The translations under genes and the position numbers were made by a program. 64,000 bases of DNA, taken from the NCBI GenBank assembly GCA_039602395.1, contig JBCNJP010000003.1, forward strand, positions 20,422,956 to 20,486,955, given 5' to 3'. Below the pieces are notes generated by a model that saw nothing but the letters and a program-made list of their open reading frames with translations, was not told where the DNA came from and did no database searches. Position 1 is the first letter of the stretch, and every line of letters starts with the position of its first letter. This DNA is from Deinandra increscens subsp. villosa (taxonomy: Eukaryota > Streptophyta > Magnoliopsida > Asterales > Asteraceae). Shown piece by piece: positions 10,868 to 21,889 of the stretch.

Positions 10868-11261
10868 TGAAAGTGCGTGAGCAGTGGATCGTCTACTCGG
10901 TCGTATCGAAATCAATGTAAAACAATGAACATGAGAGTAAAGACAAAGGATTTTGTATTATAACCACTGAGAAACACCACATAGTACACAAACAAGATCT
11001 GATCAAGAAGTTCTGTAGACAAAACAAGACAAACTATTTATACTACAGAGTACACACACAAGATCTGATCAAGAAGTTCTGAAAACAATACAAGACAAAC
11101 TATTTATACTAGACAAAACAAGACCAGCCGAACCTCAGGTTCGGACCAGGTTCGTTTAGGTCCGAACTCTAGGTTCGCTTAGGGTTCGGCCTATAGTAAA
11201 CTTGTATCATCTTGTCTTGTATTTGATACTTCACATGACGATCAGGAACCATGTATCTACA
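10868..11261 (-). repeat. Element A 3' LTR (394 bp)
   Basis: Minus-strand ends TGTAGATAC...TTTCA. The U3 has alternating gttcgg/ccgaac motifs (11,128-11,182). A PPT-like aggggagtt (complement of 11,262-11,270) adjoins its inner edge. Its outer half matches the LTRs of D, E and I in layout: gatacttcac...gac and gatcgtctac. Confidence 0.85.
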
Positions 11262-11462
11262 AACTCCCCTCGACATGTGCAGTATCAGTTTCCACTTTAA
11301 AACTTGTATCTTGTATCTTCAATCAAACTCTTCCTAGATTTAACGATGAGTCCAATCTTGAATACTTGATATTGTAGCATGTGTAAGCTCTTTATCAACA
11401 GCTTCTGAAGACTTGAAGTTGTGATATTCTTCTCTCCACTTAGAAACCTGCCAACATAAATA

Positions 11463-11498
11463 ATCTTGGCGCAAAACCTCTCTTCGAGACTCCAAGAT
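11463..11498 (-). other. Conserved 3' hairpin, element A
   Basis: Outer arms atcttgg/ccaagat with an inner tctc-GAA-gaga stem. It is the same structure at the same distance (about 200 nt) upstream of the 3' LTR as in the other family members. Confidence 0.75.
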
Positions 11499-11992
11499 AT
11501 TTTGTTTTTGAAATTTGGTTTCGTAATCCGTGTTGATTCAATTGAAAAGAAATAAGAAACAAAATATTTTTGATTTTTTAGAAACTTTATATCAAAACAC
11601 ACCTAAAATCTTTTTGGTATTTTATGATATGAAAAGTAAATGCAATACAGAATCAAACACTATTTTTGTCTTTTATGAGAAAGATCACAACTTGGGATCA
11701 TATTGGACATAACATGCTGAACAACACTTCAATTTCGATTATTGTAGCACATAAGCCATGTCGATTGTAGATATAATTTGTCCAAATTTAAACTCAGGCA
11801 TAATCATACTCATAACATCTGGATATGTTAAGGTATTGATTAGATTTGCTTTGACCAGTGTACCCCACACTATCAGACATACTCAGATATGCTTTTACTT
11901 ATCACATTTTGTGATTTCACTTTTGATTTATCACATAATAATTTTATACATGATATAGTCAACTGTGTTCCATGCAAAAAAGAAATAAGAAC

Positions 11993-12231
11993 GTTAAATC
12001 GTCTACCTTAAGGTCGATATTTCAATACGCAGATAAGGCCTCAGATTTAACAAAATAAGAAAATAAAACAAGTTGAAATTGTATAAACCACCAACAACCA
12101 GGTCGGTGCTCCCACTCACGTAGAGAAAGTCCGATGAGTTATACGAAACACCAAAGAAAATAAAGCAGAACGTCAAACGAACAACGATCAGGTCAATTTT
12201 TCGATACGCAGAGAAAGTCCGATCGTTTGAC
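11993..12231 (-). other. Triple stem-loop array, element A
   Basis: Three consecutive modules read on the minus strand. Closing stems: gtcaaacga/tcgtttgac (perfect), gtataac-type (weakened here to six pairs), and gttaaatc/gatttaac. Each module contains the asymmetric motif ctttctctgcgt (ccttatctgcgt in the third) followed by a small hairpin. Confidence 0.75.
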
Positions 12232-12829
12232 AAAATAAAGAAAATCAAACAGGTTTAAATCTTTGCAAAATGAACACATGTATACACAGTGACTTCTCAT
12301 TTTTCTTTTCACGTATCTTTTTCTTGATATATCTTAAGATATGCATCAGGATGTTGTCCACTAAGTCAAGCCTCAGATTTAGTGTATATCACATTTGAAT
12401 ACTTTCTGATTTGCCGAGCCTACCTTACACATCGATCAAATGGTCTTATGGATTTTTCATCTAGTTTATCCATTAGACAGACATCGTTAGCCAATGTACC
12501 ATCATTTCCCAATCATGTCAGATACAATTTCTCATTTCTAAATGTTTTTGAATTTTTGCATTTTTCAATGTTTTTGTCTTTTCAAATTTTCTCCCCCTAA
12601 AAATAACAAAATCTATTTTTAGATTTTCATTTTTAACATTTAAAAAACAACACACTATTTTTGTATTTTTTTTTTAAACAAACTCCCCCTCAAAATGAGA
12701 CGGAGTGAAAAACAAAACAGAAATTGATCAACCAACACGAATACATGCAGTTTACCATTTTGAAAACAAAAGTGATTTTGAAATTCAATTTAATTTATCA
12801 CAGATACTCAACAATCAGTAATTTTCCAA

Positions 12830-14892
12830 TCACTGAAAGATCTTCATGAAATACCTACTGACACCAAATAAAACATTAGTCATTTGGGATCGACCCGATT
12901 CAACAGCGTCGGGTCGCCCAATGTCTTCCACATAGTCATTGTTGGCCTTGGAAACAATCTTTGGTTTCCATATTTTTAACAATTTTGAGTTTTGATCAGA
13001 ACCAAAATCGATATCAACCTGCGTACTCGATTTAGACCAGGACGACTTACGAGTTGATTTGACCTTTGGAAACCATGGTTCATAAAAAATCTGACCTTTG
13101 TTATCCACATATTTAGCAGTGTTGTGGATATATGCAGTCGTCAGACAATCAGCAGCAAGATGTCCAGGTTGAGGACATGCATAACAAAGTCTTTCTCGAA
13201 ATTGGAAAACATTTGAAAAATTCTTTGATTTTTGAAAACCAGAGGAATGTTCAGAATTAAACTTATCAAATAAATTATCATAAGAATCATACCTAGAGGA
13301 TGGACTCCTTGAAGATGATGACTCTCCAGAATAATAAGATTTGTCCTTTGAAGGGGGTGATTTCTTTGGAACTTTAACTTTTGAAATTTTCTTAGCTTTT
13401 TCTGGCTGCTTAGTTTGAACCGTTGCTTCCTTGACCTGAAAACCCAAACCTTTGTGTTTATAGCCAAGTTTCTTTGACGAACTTGAAGAAGAACTAGAAG
13501 CTTCTCTCCCCTTAGCTTCTCTAGTGAATTTCGCTTTGATGTCTTTCAATTTGTTCTTTTCAACCAAAACCTTTTCTTCTTCAGTTCCAGATGAAGTACT
13601 TGATGCAACCTTATAAAAACCTGTTCATGTTCCAAGAAAATAGATTTATAATTAAATTTTGGAGCTTCACCCAAAGGTTTTTGCTTTTTCTCAGACTTTG
13701 ATTTCTTGTTCTTGGATGAAGTGACAAACTTTGAATAATCATGCAATTCTTCTTTAGGATCCAGTGGAGCAGATGTAAATTCAGATAAATCCACCGGTTG
13801 AGGAACCATGTGAATATCATCATTTTTGGAACTATCTTCATTCCGATTCTGTTTGTATAAGAAATTCAGCAATGTCGGCGATAAATTGCAATTCTTCACT
13901 TGCCTTTTCAATTCCAAAATTTCCAGCTTCAATTCAGAAATATTCTGTTGAGTATCAAACACTTCTTTTTGAGACTTGATGAAATTTGTATTGAGATCAT
14001 CATACTCGTATGTTTGTAACTTTCGAATCTCACATTCAGCAAACAATTCTTCAAGTACACTTTCTCTTTTCTTCTTGTAAATCTCAATGTCTTTTGTCAA
14101 AACTTCATTCTTATCATGAAAAATAACATTTTTATCTTGAAGTGTAGAAATCTTAGGCTGAAGTTTTTCAATTGTAGCATCCGATTCAATCACAAGAGCA
14201 TTAGCTTTTTCATACTTTTGTTGAACCGAATAACTCTTCTCAAATAGATTTTAAAATCTTGTGCCGCATCTAACACTTCAGCTTTGGCTTTCTCACACTC
14301 TTCAGCCAATATACTATTTTCTTTCAAAACATCCTCATGAGCATGAACCAATTCATAAAATTTCTTTTGAAATTCTTCCAATTCTTTCTTTAGAATCACA
14401 ATTTCTTCATACAATAATTCAGAATCCTTTTCAAGAGTTGCATTCTTCTTACCCAATCTTATACATTCAAGACATTTTTATTCTTCGACTTTAACTTCTT
14501 TGATCATTAATATTGTCGAATTGGAATCAGAATCAATCAGAATACTATCATCATCATCATGACGAGCAGTCAATGCAACAGTAAAAGGAGCATGTTTCAT
14601 TTTTTCTTTAGAATCTGCATTCCAGGCAAATTCATCTGGATGCCAAAACATTTCTTTCAGTTTTTGTCAAAAGAAACAGATTTCTTCTCAACCTTGTGAG
14701 CTTCATTTGGTGAATGAATAACCAAATGAGCATGTTGACCAGACTTCAATTTATTTTCCGTTGAATTCGGTCATTCTCGTGCAAAATGTCCATATACAGA
14801 ACACTTATAACATCTAACCTTTGACTTGTGCAGACCAATTTTCCCATCCTGATTGGTAGTTTTCAAGACAACTTGGTTTCCCGACATATGTT
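12830..14892 (-). pseudogene. Element A gag (C-terminal two thirds)
   Basis: Open segments on the minus strand at 14456-14190, 14193-13546 and 13567-12830 connect through small frameshifts. In order: CCHC knuckle 1 near 14,800 (CYKCSVYGHFARE, then a stop where Cys is expected), a long Lys/Glu-rich coiled coil (about 14,456-13,860), a basic Lys/Ser segment, a Ser-rich linker with YYSGESS and SRYDS, CCHC knuckle 2 (CYACPQPGHLAADC, about 13,145-13,186), and a tail ending EDIGRPDAVESGRS. In copia Gag-Pol that tail directly precedes protease; here coding simply ends, as in D and C. Gag proteins form the virus-like particle and bind RNA through the knuckles. This copy is broken. Confidence 0.8.
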
Positions 14893-15187
14893 TAAAAGTT
14901 TTGAATTTAATCGTTAGTTGATAAAAAATAAATCAGAAATAAAATCTTTTTGATTCTTATGAAACAAGAAAAACACACTGATAATCTTTTTGGAATTTTC
15001 AAATATCAACTAACAAAACTGAAATGAAATTCAAATTACTTATATTTTTATGAGAAAGATCCTAACGCGAGATCATATCAGCTATACGCATCGAACACAC
15101 TTCAATTTTAATATTTATCAGCATGTAAGACATGTTGACCAAGAATACAACATTTTACAGTTTATTTCAGCTTTAAGCAAATCAATT
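14893..15187 (-). other. Element B 3' leader (short, no stem-loop array)
   Basis: About 295 bp between the end of pol and the A/B junction. It shares blocks with the gag-only elements' 3' leaders (aaataaaatctttttg, gagaaagatc, gagatcatatcag, cagcatg-aag) but goes straight into the pol end without the roughly 240-bp triple stem-loop block. Confidence 0.65.
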
Positions 15188-17110
15188 TTATAGTTTTTTG
15201 ATATCTATTATTTGTATATTTATCAAGCACAGATAACGTTGAAGTTCTTCTTGCATCGCTTCTACCCACGAACCCTCTTTGAGTGCTTGATCTACATTTG
15301 CGAGTTCGACTTGCGATAGAAAGCATGAGTGAAACACTTCATCTTGAATACCCGATTCCCGAATAGCTAGAAGAGCACCAATTTCCACTTGACGTCTTGT
15401 CCTCACTCCTACTTCCAAATCACCAATAATTTGATCTTGAGGATGATAGGTGTTGATACGGAGTGTCGAATGAGTTGGAACCTCAATATTCACATTCAAA
15501 TTGTTGATATTATCATCCTCTACCGCAATGTTATCAATTGAACCTATACTTAATTGTGGTACAGGAACATCAACTGGTTCCGATTGATCTTCGTGAAACT
15601 CATGCTCATCATCCGAAGACGTATCATAGATAACTTCATTTGTGGTTTCGGTCAACATATCTTTAGCAGGCACAATCGGAGTTGTCAGAGATGGAGTATG
15701 CATAACCGTAGAATCACCTTGTAGATCAATATAAATTGACGCAAGTTGCTTATTGGTTAAACCTTCTTTTAAGTCAAAATAATCAAATAATCCCTTGTAA
15801 TCGAACATCCAATCTGGACCGACACCATTTGGTGGTAACGTGGGATTCAAAATCAACGTGTAACCATTCCTCCACTACACCAGTCACCGAATCAAATACT
15901 CGCATTTTCGGTGTGGAATATATAACAAAGAAGCCCTCTGCGACTTTCTCGTCAAATTTCCCAGCTAGCTGTAGAATCGTGCGGGGAGACCCAAACGGTT
16001 CCAAATATTTCAAATTCGACTTGTGGTTCTTCAGCAACTCATAACATGTCTTCCCGAGTTGCTTAACCGTCAGAAACCTATTTAGAACAAAACAAGATTT
16101 GCTAACTGCCTCAGTCCAGAAAATGACTGGAAGTTTTGAGTCAGCTAACATGGTTCTAGCCGTTTCAATAATCGTTCGTTTCTTTCTCTCCGCGACACCG
16201 TTTTGTTAGGGGTGTATAGGGTGCACTGAACTCATGTAGAATACCCTTCTCGAAACAAAATCTCCCAACAATCACATTTGTAAACTCTGTGCCTTTATTG
16301 ATGCGAATACGCCATACTTTCAACTTATAATATGAATCCAAAGTAGCGATTAAGTTGATAAGTACTGCTGCTGTCTCATCTTTCCTGACTAGAAAATTTA
16401 CCCATGAGAATCTTGAATATTCATCTGTGACAACCAAACAATACCAATGCTCAGAAATCTGGACTGAAGATCCATGTGAAACAATTCCAATGGAACGGTA
16501 ATTGAGTGATACTTCTTCAATGGGTGTGATTTTCTTTTCTGCGTCCCTTTCTTGCAACTCACACAAACATAATTAAAGATAAATTGATTCTTCGGGACAC
16601 CTTCTACAAGATCCTTCTTAACCAATTCGTTCATTTTTTGATAGTTGATGTGACCCATGCGACGATGCTAGAGAATCTAATCTCTCTCGGAAGCTTTTGA
16701 AACGAAACATTGACCAGTCACATTTACTTTTGTCGAATTTATATCCAAAACATACAAATTTGACAATCTTAGAGCTCTCATTACTATCCATTTTTCCGAT
16801 ATCACAAAACCAGGTTTCAGAATAAGACAATCATTCCCAGTGAAAGTTGTTGTGTAATGCTTATCACAGATTTGTGAAACACTAAGAATATTGTACTCCA
16901 ATTCTTTCACGTACTCAACATTATCAAATGATATCTTGCCATTTGACAATTTACGGGGTCCGGTGATTTCCCCGCCTTTATTTCCTGTAAAAGTAACACT
17001 CCCCCTATTGAATGGTTTCACTTCTTCTAGTAAGTAGATGACACCTGTCATGTGCCGGGACGCTCCACTGTCGACTTCCCATAAGTTGTTCACAGACCGT
17101 CGTGGAACTC
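15188..17110 (-). pseudogene. Element B pol: protease and integrase, RT/RNase H deleted
   Basis: Minus strand. Protease at about 17,093-16,840 has the active-site box WEVDSGASRHMTG and the family block YNILSVSQICD. GAG-pre-integrase/zinc region at 16,658-16,520 (MGHINYQKM...CVSCKKG). Integrase core at 16,480-16,165 has the DEYSRFSWV and TEFTN blocks. The integrase C-terminal region runs 16,151-15,783 (KLPVIFWTEAV, LKYLEPFGS). The 222-codon frame 15856-15188 ends with WVEAMQEELQ, the usual entry to copia reverse transcriptase, then about 15 residues that may be the RNase H tail, then a stop. RT and RNase H are therefore missing, as if excised internally. Several frameshifts and stops separate the domains, for example near 16,200 and 16,680. 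Confidence 0.8.
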
Positions 17111-17463
17111 CCTACACAAAGCAAGAAATTAGTTAGATTTGGAGGGACCCAAGCTTGGAGCTTTGGGTCGTCCTGTATCCTCCACAAAATCAGCACCTGT
17201 TGTGTTTGAACCATTTGGTTTCCACGATTCCTTCTGCTGATTCGATGATGATGCATCTTAATTTTTCAAAATTGATTTTATCCTTTCATTGTTATCATCT
17301 AGTTTCTTATCTGATTTAACAGGTTTAGACTTAGAAGCAGATGGTTTCAGATCATCATACACCTTATCATTTAGATCAATAAATTTCACCTTTTTCTTAT
17401 CAGCAGAAACAGGTTTGTCTGTCTGATATCCATCAGAAACAGAACCAGATTTTTTTCAAAATT

Positions 17464-18631
17464 TTATTTCAACAAAGGACACTTCTTGTACATATGTCCT
17501 CTTTTTTTACATTTATAAGAACGACGACGGTCGGTTATAATGATTGAAACATGATTTCCAAATTCATCGACCGTGCCATCGCCGTAAACAGTTTCTATGA
17601 CCGGTTTTGGGTTTCTTTTGTTTTGAAAACTTCTTTTGACTTGAGAAACCTTGATAACTATGAAAGTCATCATAAAAACCAGAATCATAACCATTTTCAC
17701 ATTCATCATAAAAATAATCATTATAATCATATCTTGGATCATAAAACCTTCCCCCACCATATCCCGATGGTCTCGCATCATACTGGAAACCATAATCAAA
17801 ACTAGACGGTCCCCTACCATAACTCGATGGACTAGGATCAAAACTAAAATCATCATAAAAACCATTATCACAGAATTGGGTTTCCTTGTAAAATCTGTTT
17901 AGTTTATCGAAATTGACTTTTACTTTTTCAGCATACGGTGATGGAGAATGAATTCGTTTCTTTGAAAATTTCTTTGATTTTTTAAAAGAATGGTCAGAAT
18001 GATTTGAACCAGAATGGTCAGAATCAGTGGTATAATTCGGTTTTAAATGACCATCTTTTCCCCTCCATGGCACAACCTTTTGATTAGGATCATAATTTGG
18101 GCCATATCCACCTTTGAAATATTCTTCAACTAAATCTGGGTTTACCATGCTCAAGGGAAAATCTTTATCATGATACATTTTATCTGACCCTTTTAACCTA
18201 TACGTGGTCCATGTGACATTTCTATCAAAGGGTTCATATTTCCCTTTGGCACCCGATTTTTCAGAATGAACATTCGGTGTTTTGGAATTAGAACCCTTTT
18301 TAGAAAATTTAGCTTTCTGTGTCACATGCTTCCGTTCATATCTAACACCACCTTTCTTTAGAATCTTTTTAGAATCAAACTGAGATTTGGTAACATTTTT
18401 TTGTTCAACCTGACTTAACTTTTTAAGTTCAGTCTGAATCTGCTAAAAATTATTATTTAAAATGATTTCTTCTTGTTTTGAAATAGATTTAGTCTTTGTA
18501 ATATCAAATTCAGTGTTAGAAACCAGATCATCAACATTTTTAAAATCTTTTATCTCTAAATCAATTTCTCATCAAAAGGACCAGGGCTTGTCACTTTTGG
18601 ATTAGCAGATAATTTTGGAACAGAACTCTTA
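17464..18631 (-). pseudogene. Element B gag, C-terminal part with Tyr/Gly-rich region and CCHC knuckle
   Basis: The frame 18325-17564 (253 codons) starts with a basic segment, a conserved block (RLKGSDKMYHDKDFPL, equivalent to RFYKLKDSDQLFSD in E) and a PWRGKDGH patch. About 85 residues rich in Tyr, Gly, Asp and Phe follow, in which GFYDDF recurs. After a frameshift the overlapping frame 17871-17464 gives a zinc knuckle YKCKKRGHMYKKC (first Cys replaced by Tyr in this register). The gag-only relatives have a shorter Ser/Arg-rich linker in the same place. Between here and protease, 17,463-17,110 carries a basic tail with VEDTGRPKA, the marker that ends Gag in the sister elements. Confidence 0.7.
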
Positions 18632-19511
18632 GGGTCTGTTTGGTTAGGATAGAATGACATCTTAATAGGCTTTAGCTCTTAACGAGACAGAATAAGAGTG
18701 TTTGTTTGAGTTTTTTCCACACTCTTAATCCTCTTTTTCGGTCAGTTCTCAAGCAACCCCTAAACCATTAAGAAAAGAAAAAAAGACCATCTTTTGCCCC
18801 TTCTCCCTTGCGACGTCACCCATGACGGAAGAAAGGGAAAAATCTTTCTTTTTCAAATCGTATGAACTCTTTTCCAAATAATGTGAAGTCTTAAATATAA
18901 CATAAAATTGATCGCCTAATCATGATCGAAACTGAATTACAATCAGAACAAGATCCATACTCACATGATTTGATGACGTTTTGAAGGATCAAATGAAGAA
19001 CACGATGTCGCCATGAAGAAGATAAACTGAGATGTTGAATCAATCTTATACCTCAATGAAATTCGAAACTGATATCTTTATCCATGCAAGTCGGCATATA
19101 TAATTAAACATAGAAGTCGGCATATCTTTATCCCAAAGAAGTAGAAGCAGAGGTCAACTACATACCCCATGTTTCAGTTACTATTTAAGAAGAAGATATA
19201 CATTCCAATTGACAGACAAACAAACGAGTGTTTATTTAAGTACACACACCTAACTAATTAATCAGATGATTTGCTTCATGATCATTATATGTATGATTTG
19301 TTTCTGCTAAATAATCGTAGAGAAAAAGCTCAAGAAATTGATTTTGATTAATGAATTATAAAGCATATAAGGGGGCAAAATAGTCATTTTATACAGTTAC
19401 TAAAAGATCCTACCAAACAACACTTACTGGTTCAGGACTTTTGAATCTCTTACTCAATCAGACATCTTACCAGTTCAACACTTAATGAAACAGAAACTAC
19501 CAAACGGCCCC
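18632..19511. mobile_element. PIF/Harbinger non-autonomous element (880 bp) in element B gag
   Basis: Termini GGGTCTGTTTGGT and ACCAAACGGCCCC (inverted) are flanked by the 3-bp target duplication TTA (18,629-18,631 and 19,512-19,514), diagnostic of PIF/Harbinger. Removing the element and one TTA rejoins the gag frame on the minus strand. The interior has no transposase. Confidence 0.88.
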
Positions 19512-19917
19512 TTAGTTTGTTTCTTTTCTTGTTTCTTGAAAAGTGATTTTTCAGAAACTGTTTCTTTAAAAGACGAGTAATCCCACATTTCAGCAGATGG
19601 TTGATCAGATAATGGAGTATCTGTGATCACCGTACGAGATGGAACTTGGTTGAATGTAATATCTTTTTTAGAAACTTGATTTTGTTTACATTGATGAAGA
19701 AAATTTGTAAAAGACAATGACCCTTTTGAATTTTCAAGTTTGTTAGTCAATCTATTTTAAGATCAGACACATGTTTTTGAATTCTCACATGTTCGTGTTG
19801 TGCTACTAACTCCTTTGTGGTTTCCTCCCATCTCTTTTTATAAATTCCCATATCAGATTTTGCTACTTTATGAAAATCAACCATATCACTCTTTTCCTTA
19901 ATTAAATTGCCATTTGC
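19512..19917 (-). pseudogene. Element B gag, middle part
   Basis: The 91-codon frame 19750-19475 (its last residues fall in the Harbinger element) and adjoining sequence encode a Lys/Glu/Ser-rich Gag middle region. It continues across the element C insertion to 24,111, so this and the next gag segment are one exon-like block split by C. Confidence 0.65.
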
Positions 19918-19922
19918 CTTAG

Positions 19923-20271
19923 TGTAGACTCAAGGAGCGATGGATCGTTTGCTAATCACGTGATAATGAGATGAAGACGAGATCAAACAAGTAAATACAA
20001 ATGAAATTTGTATTAAGAAGTCTTGAGAGCACACACACAGAAACACACACAGAAAAGTAGAATATGGCAAGAAGTTTTTAACATTCTACACAAGTTACCT
20101 ATTTATAGGTACGACTAAATGAGCTGCGGACCATATCTGGACCATCTGGTCCGGGCGGACCATTTGGTACGCAGGACCAACTGGTCCGCTGCCCTCATAG
20201 TCACACACACATATGCTCTCACATAGATACAATACACGAGACACAACGTAGCATAAGAATATGCTTCTACA
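19923..20271 (-). repeat. Element C 3' LTR (349 bp)
   Basis: Minus-strand ends TGTAGAAGC...GTCTACA. TATA box complement at 20,100-20,107. U3 carries ggacc/ggtcc motifs (20,140-20,195) where the A/D/E LTRs carry gttcgg/ccgaac. PPT-like ggggagtt adjoins at 20,272. Confidence 0.92.
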
Positions 20272-20542
20272 AACTCCCCCTTAACGTGTAGTGTATCTAT
20301 TCTAACTAAAACTCGAGTCTTCAATCTTCAACAATGTTGCATCCGATCGTCAACTTGAAATCTTGTCAGAAATAGAGCTTGCATGGTTGGATCATTCTTG
20401 AATAAATCTTTGATCTTCAAGATCCACTTGTGAAAGATATAACAAACTCCCCCTTTCACCATGCTTGAGTCTTGACACACAAAAACCTGCAACTTTAGAA
20501 GACAAAAGTGCGGATTTTCTTTGAATTTCCAAAAATAATTTA

Positions 20543-20578
20543 ATCTTGGTGCAAAACTTCTGTTTGAGAATCCAAGAC
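20543..20578 (-). other. Conserved 3' hairpin, element C (variant)
   Basis: Outer arms tcttgg/ccaaga are kept. The inner stem is ttct/agaa instead of gtctc/gagac, so pairing is retained with different bases. Confidence 0.7.
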
Positions 20579-21090
20579 ATTGATTTTGAAATTCTGATTT
20601 TGTATCAAGTGTTGATCAATCGAAAACAACTAAGAAATAAAATCTTTTTGGCGTTTAGAAACTTTAGATCAAAACACACCTAAAATCTTTTTGATTTTTC
20701 AAAGTTATGCTAAAACACACCAAAAATCTTTTTGAATTTTACTAAAATGGAAATATAAAGGCAATACAAAATTACACTCTATTTTTGGTATTTTGCGAGA
20801 AAGATCACGACACGAGATCATATCAGACATAACGCATCTAGCACATTTCAATTTCGGTCTTAATCAGCATGCAAGCCAAGATAATCGCAAATACAACATT
20901 TATGTTTATTTCAGCATGCACCAATCATTTTTTATCGTTTTCAGATATGCTTAAGGTAATTTTATCATGCACTGATAACTCGGCCTCCACTCTATCAGAA
21001 ATACTGGCAAATCATCATATTTATCATATAAAACCAACTTTCTTAGAGATTTAATCATCCTTGATGAGTCATGCAAAAATAAAGCAAAAC

Positions 21091-21334
21091 CCTAAACAAA
21101 CAACAATCAGGTCGGCCTTGTGAGCACGCAGAGAAAGTCCGATTGTTTAGGAAAATAAGAAATATAAAAATAAAGCAGAAATTGTATAATCCAACAATAA
21201 TCAGGTCGGTACTCCCGTACACGCAGAGAATGTCCGATGAATTATACGAAACACCAAAGAAAATAAAGCAGAACGTCAAGCGAACACCAATCAGGTCAAT
21301 CTTTCGATACGCAGAGAAAGGCCGATCGTTTGAC
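21091..21334 (-). other. Triple stem-loop array, element C
   Basis: Modules close with gtcaagcga/tcgtttgac (one G-U), gtataatcc/gaattatac and cctaaacaa/ttgtttagg (nine perfect pairs). The last closing stem is a different sequence from the gttaaat/atttaac stem at the same place in A, D, E and F. The core motif actttctctgcgtg and the small hairpin are retained. Confidence 0.78.
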
Positions 21335-21889
21335 AAAATAAAGAAAATCAAACAAGTTGAAATTTTTGCAAAATGAAAACATGCATTCATCAAGATATCT
21401 CTTTATTCTATTTTTGGAATCATCACACAGCATTCATCAAGAAGCAAATAACCAAAGATCATCAGGCAAGCTTTATGTTTATATCTTACTTGCAGATATC
21501 AGATTAGTCATGCACATTCACAGATTATGCAAGTACCTACAACCTTTAGACTTAATCTATCCATGGCAGATAACATATATGCTGATGTACCATCATTTCT
21601 CGCTTTTGTCGGATTAATTTCTCAATTTTCCATTTTTTTATTTTTCCAATTTCTCCCCCTAAAATTCAAACAAACACTATTTTTTGAATTTTCAATTTTC
21701 TCCCCCTAAAAAATGTAAACATATGAACAAGAAAGAAAATTGATCGACCAACACTGACACTTTGCAGTTTTAGTTTTTAAAAAAAATGGTTGAAAAACAT
21801 TTGAAAATGATATGTCGTTGAAACACTAAATTAGGCAAGTTCTTCACTACTAGCTAGCAACACACGCATAATAGGTCTTCTTGAAGAAA

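Larger units (their letters stand above)
10868..14892 (-). mobile_element. Element A: 3' half of a gag-only LTR retrotransposon
   Basis: Contains the 3' LTR, 3' hairpin, triple stem-loop array and the C-terminal two thirds of gag, all on the minus strand. It stops abruptly at about 14,892, just N-terminal to CCHC knuckle 1, where sequence switches to the 3' leader of element B. No 5' LTR is present. The Gag is closest to that of element D. Confidence 0.85.

Noticed and set aside
15736..16044. 102-codon plus-strand ORF
   Set aside because: Antisense shadow of the element B integrase region.
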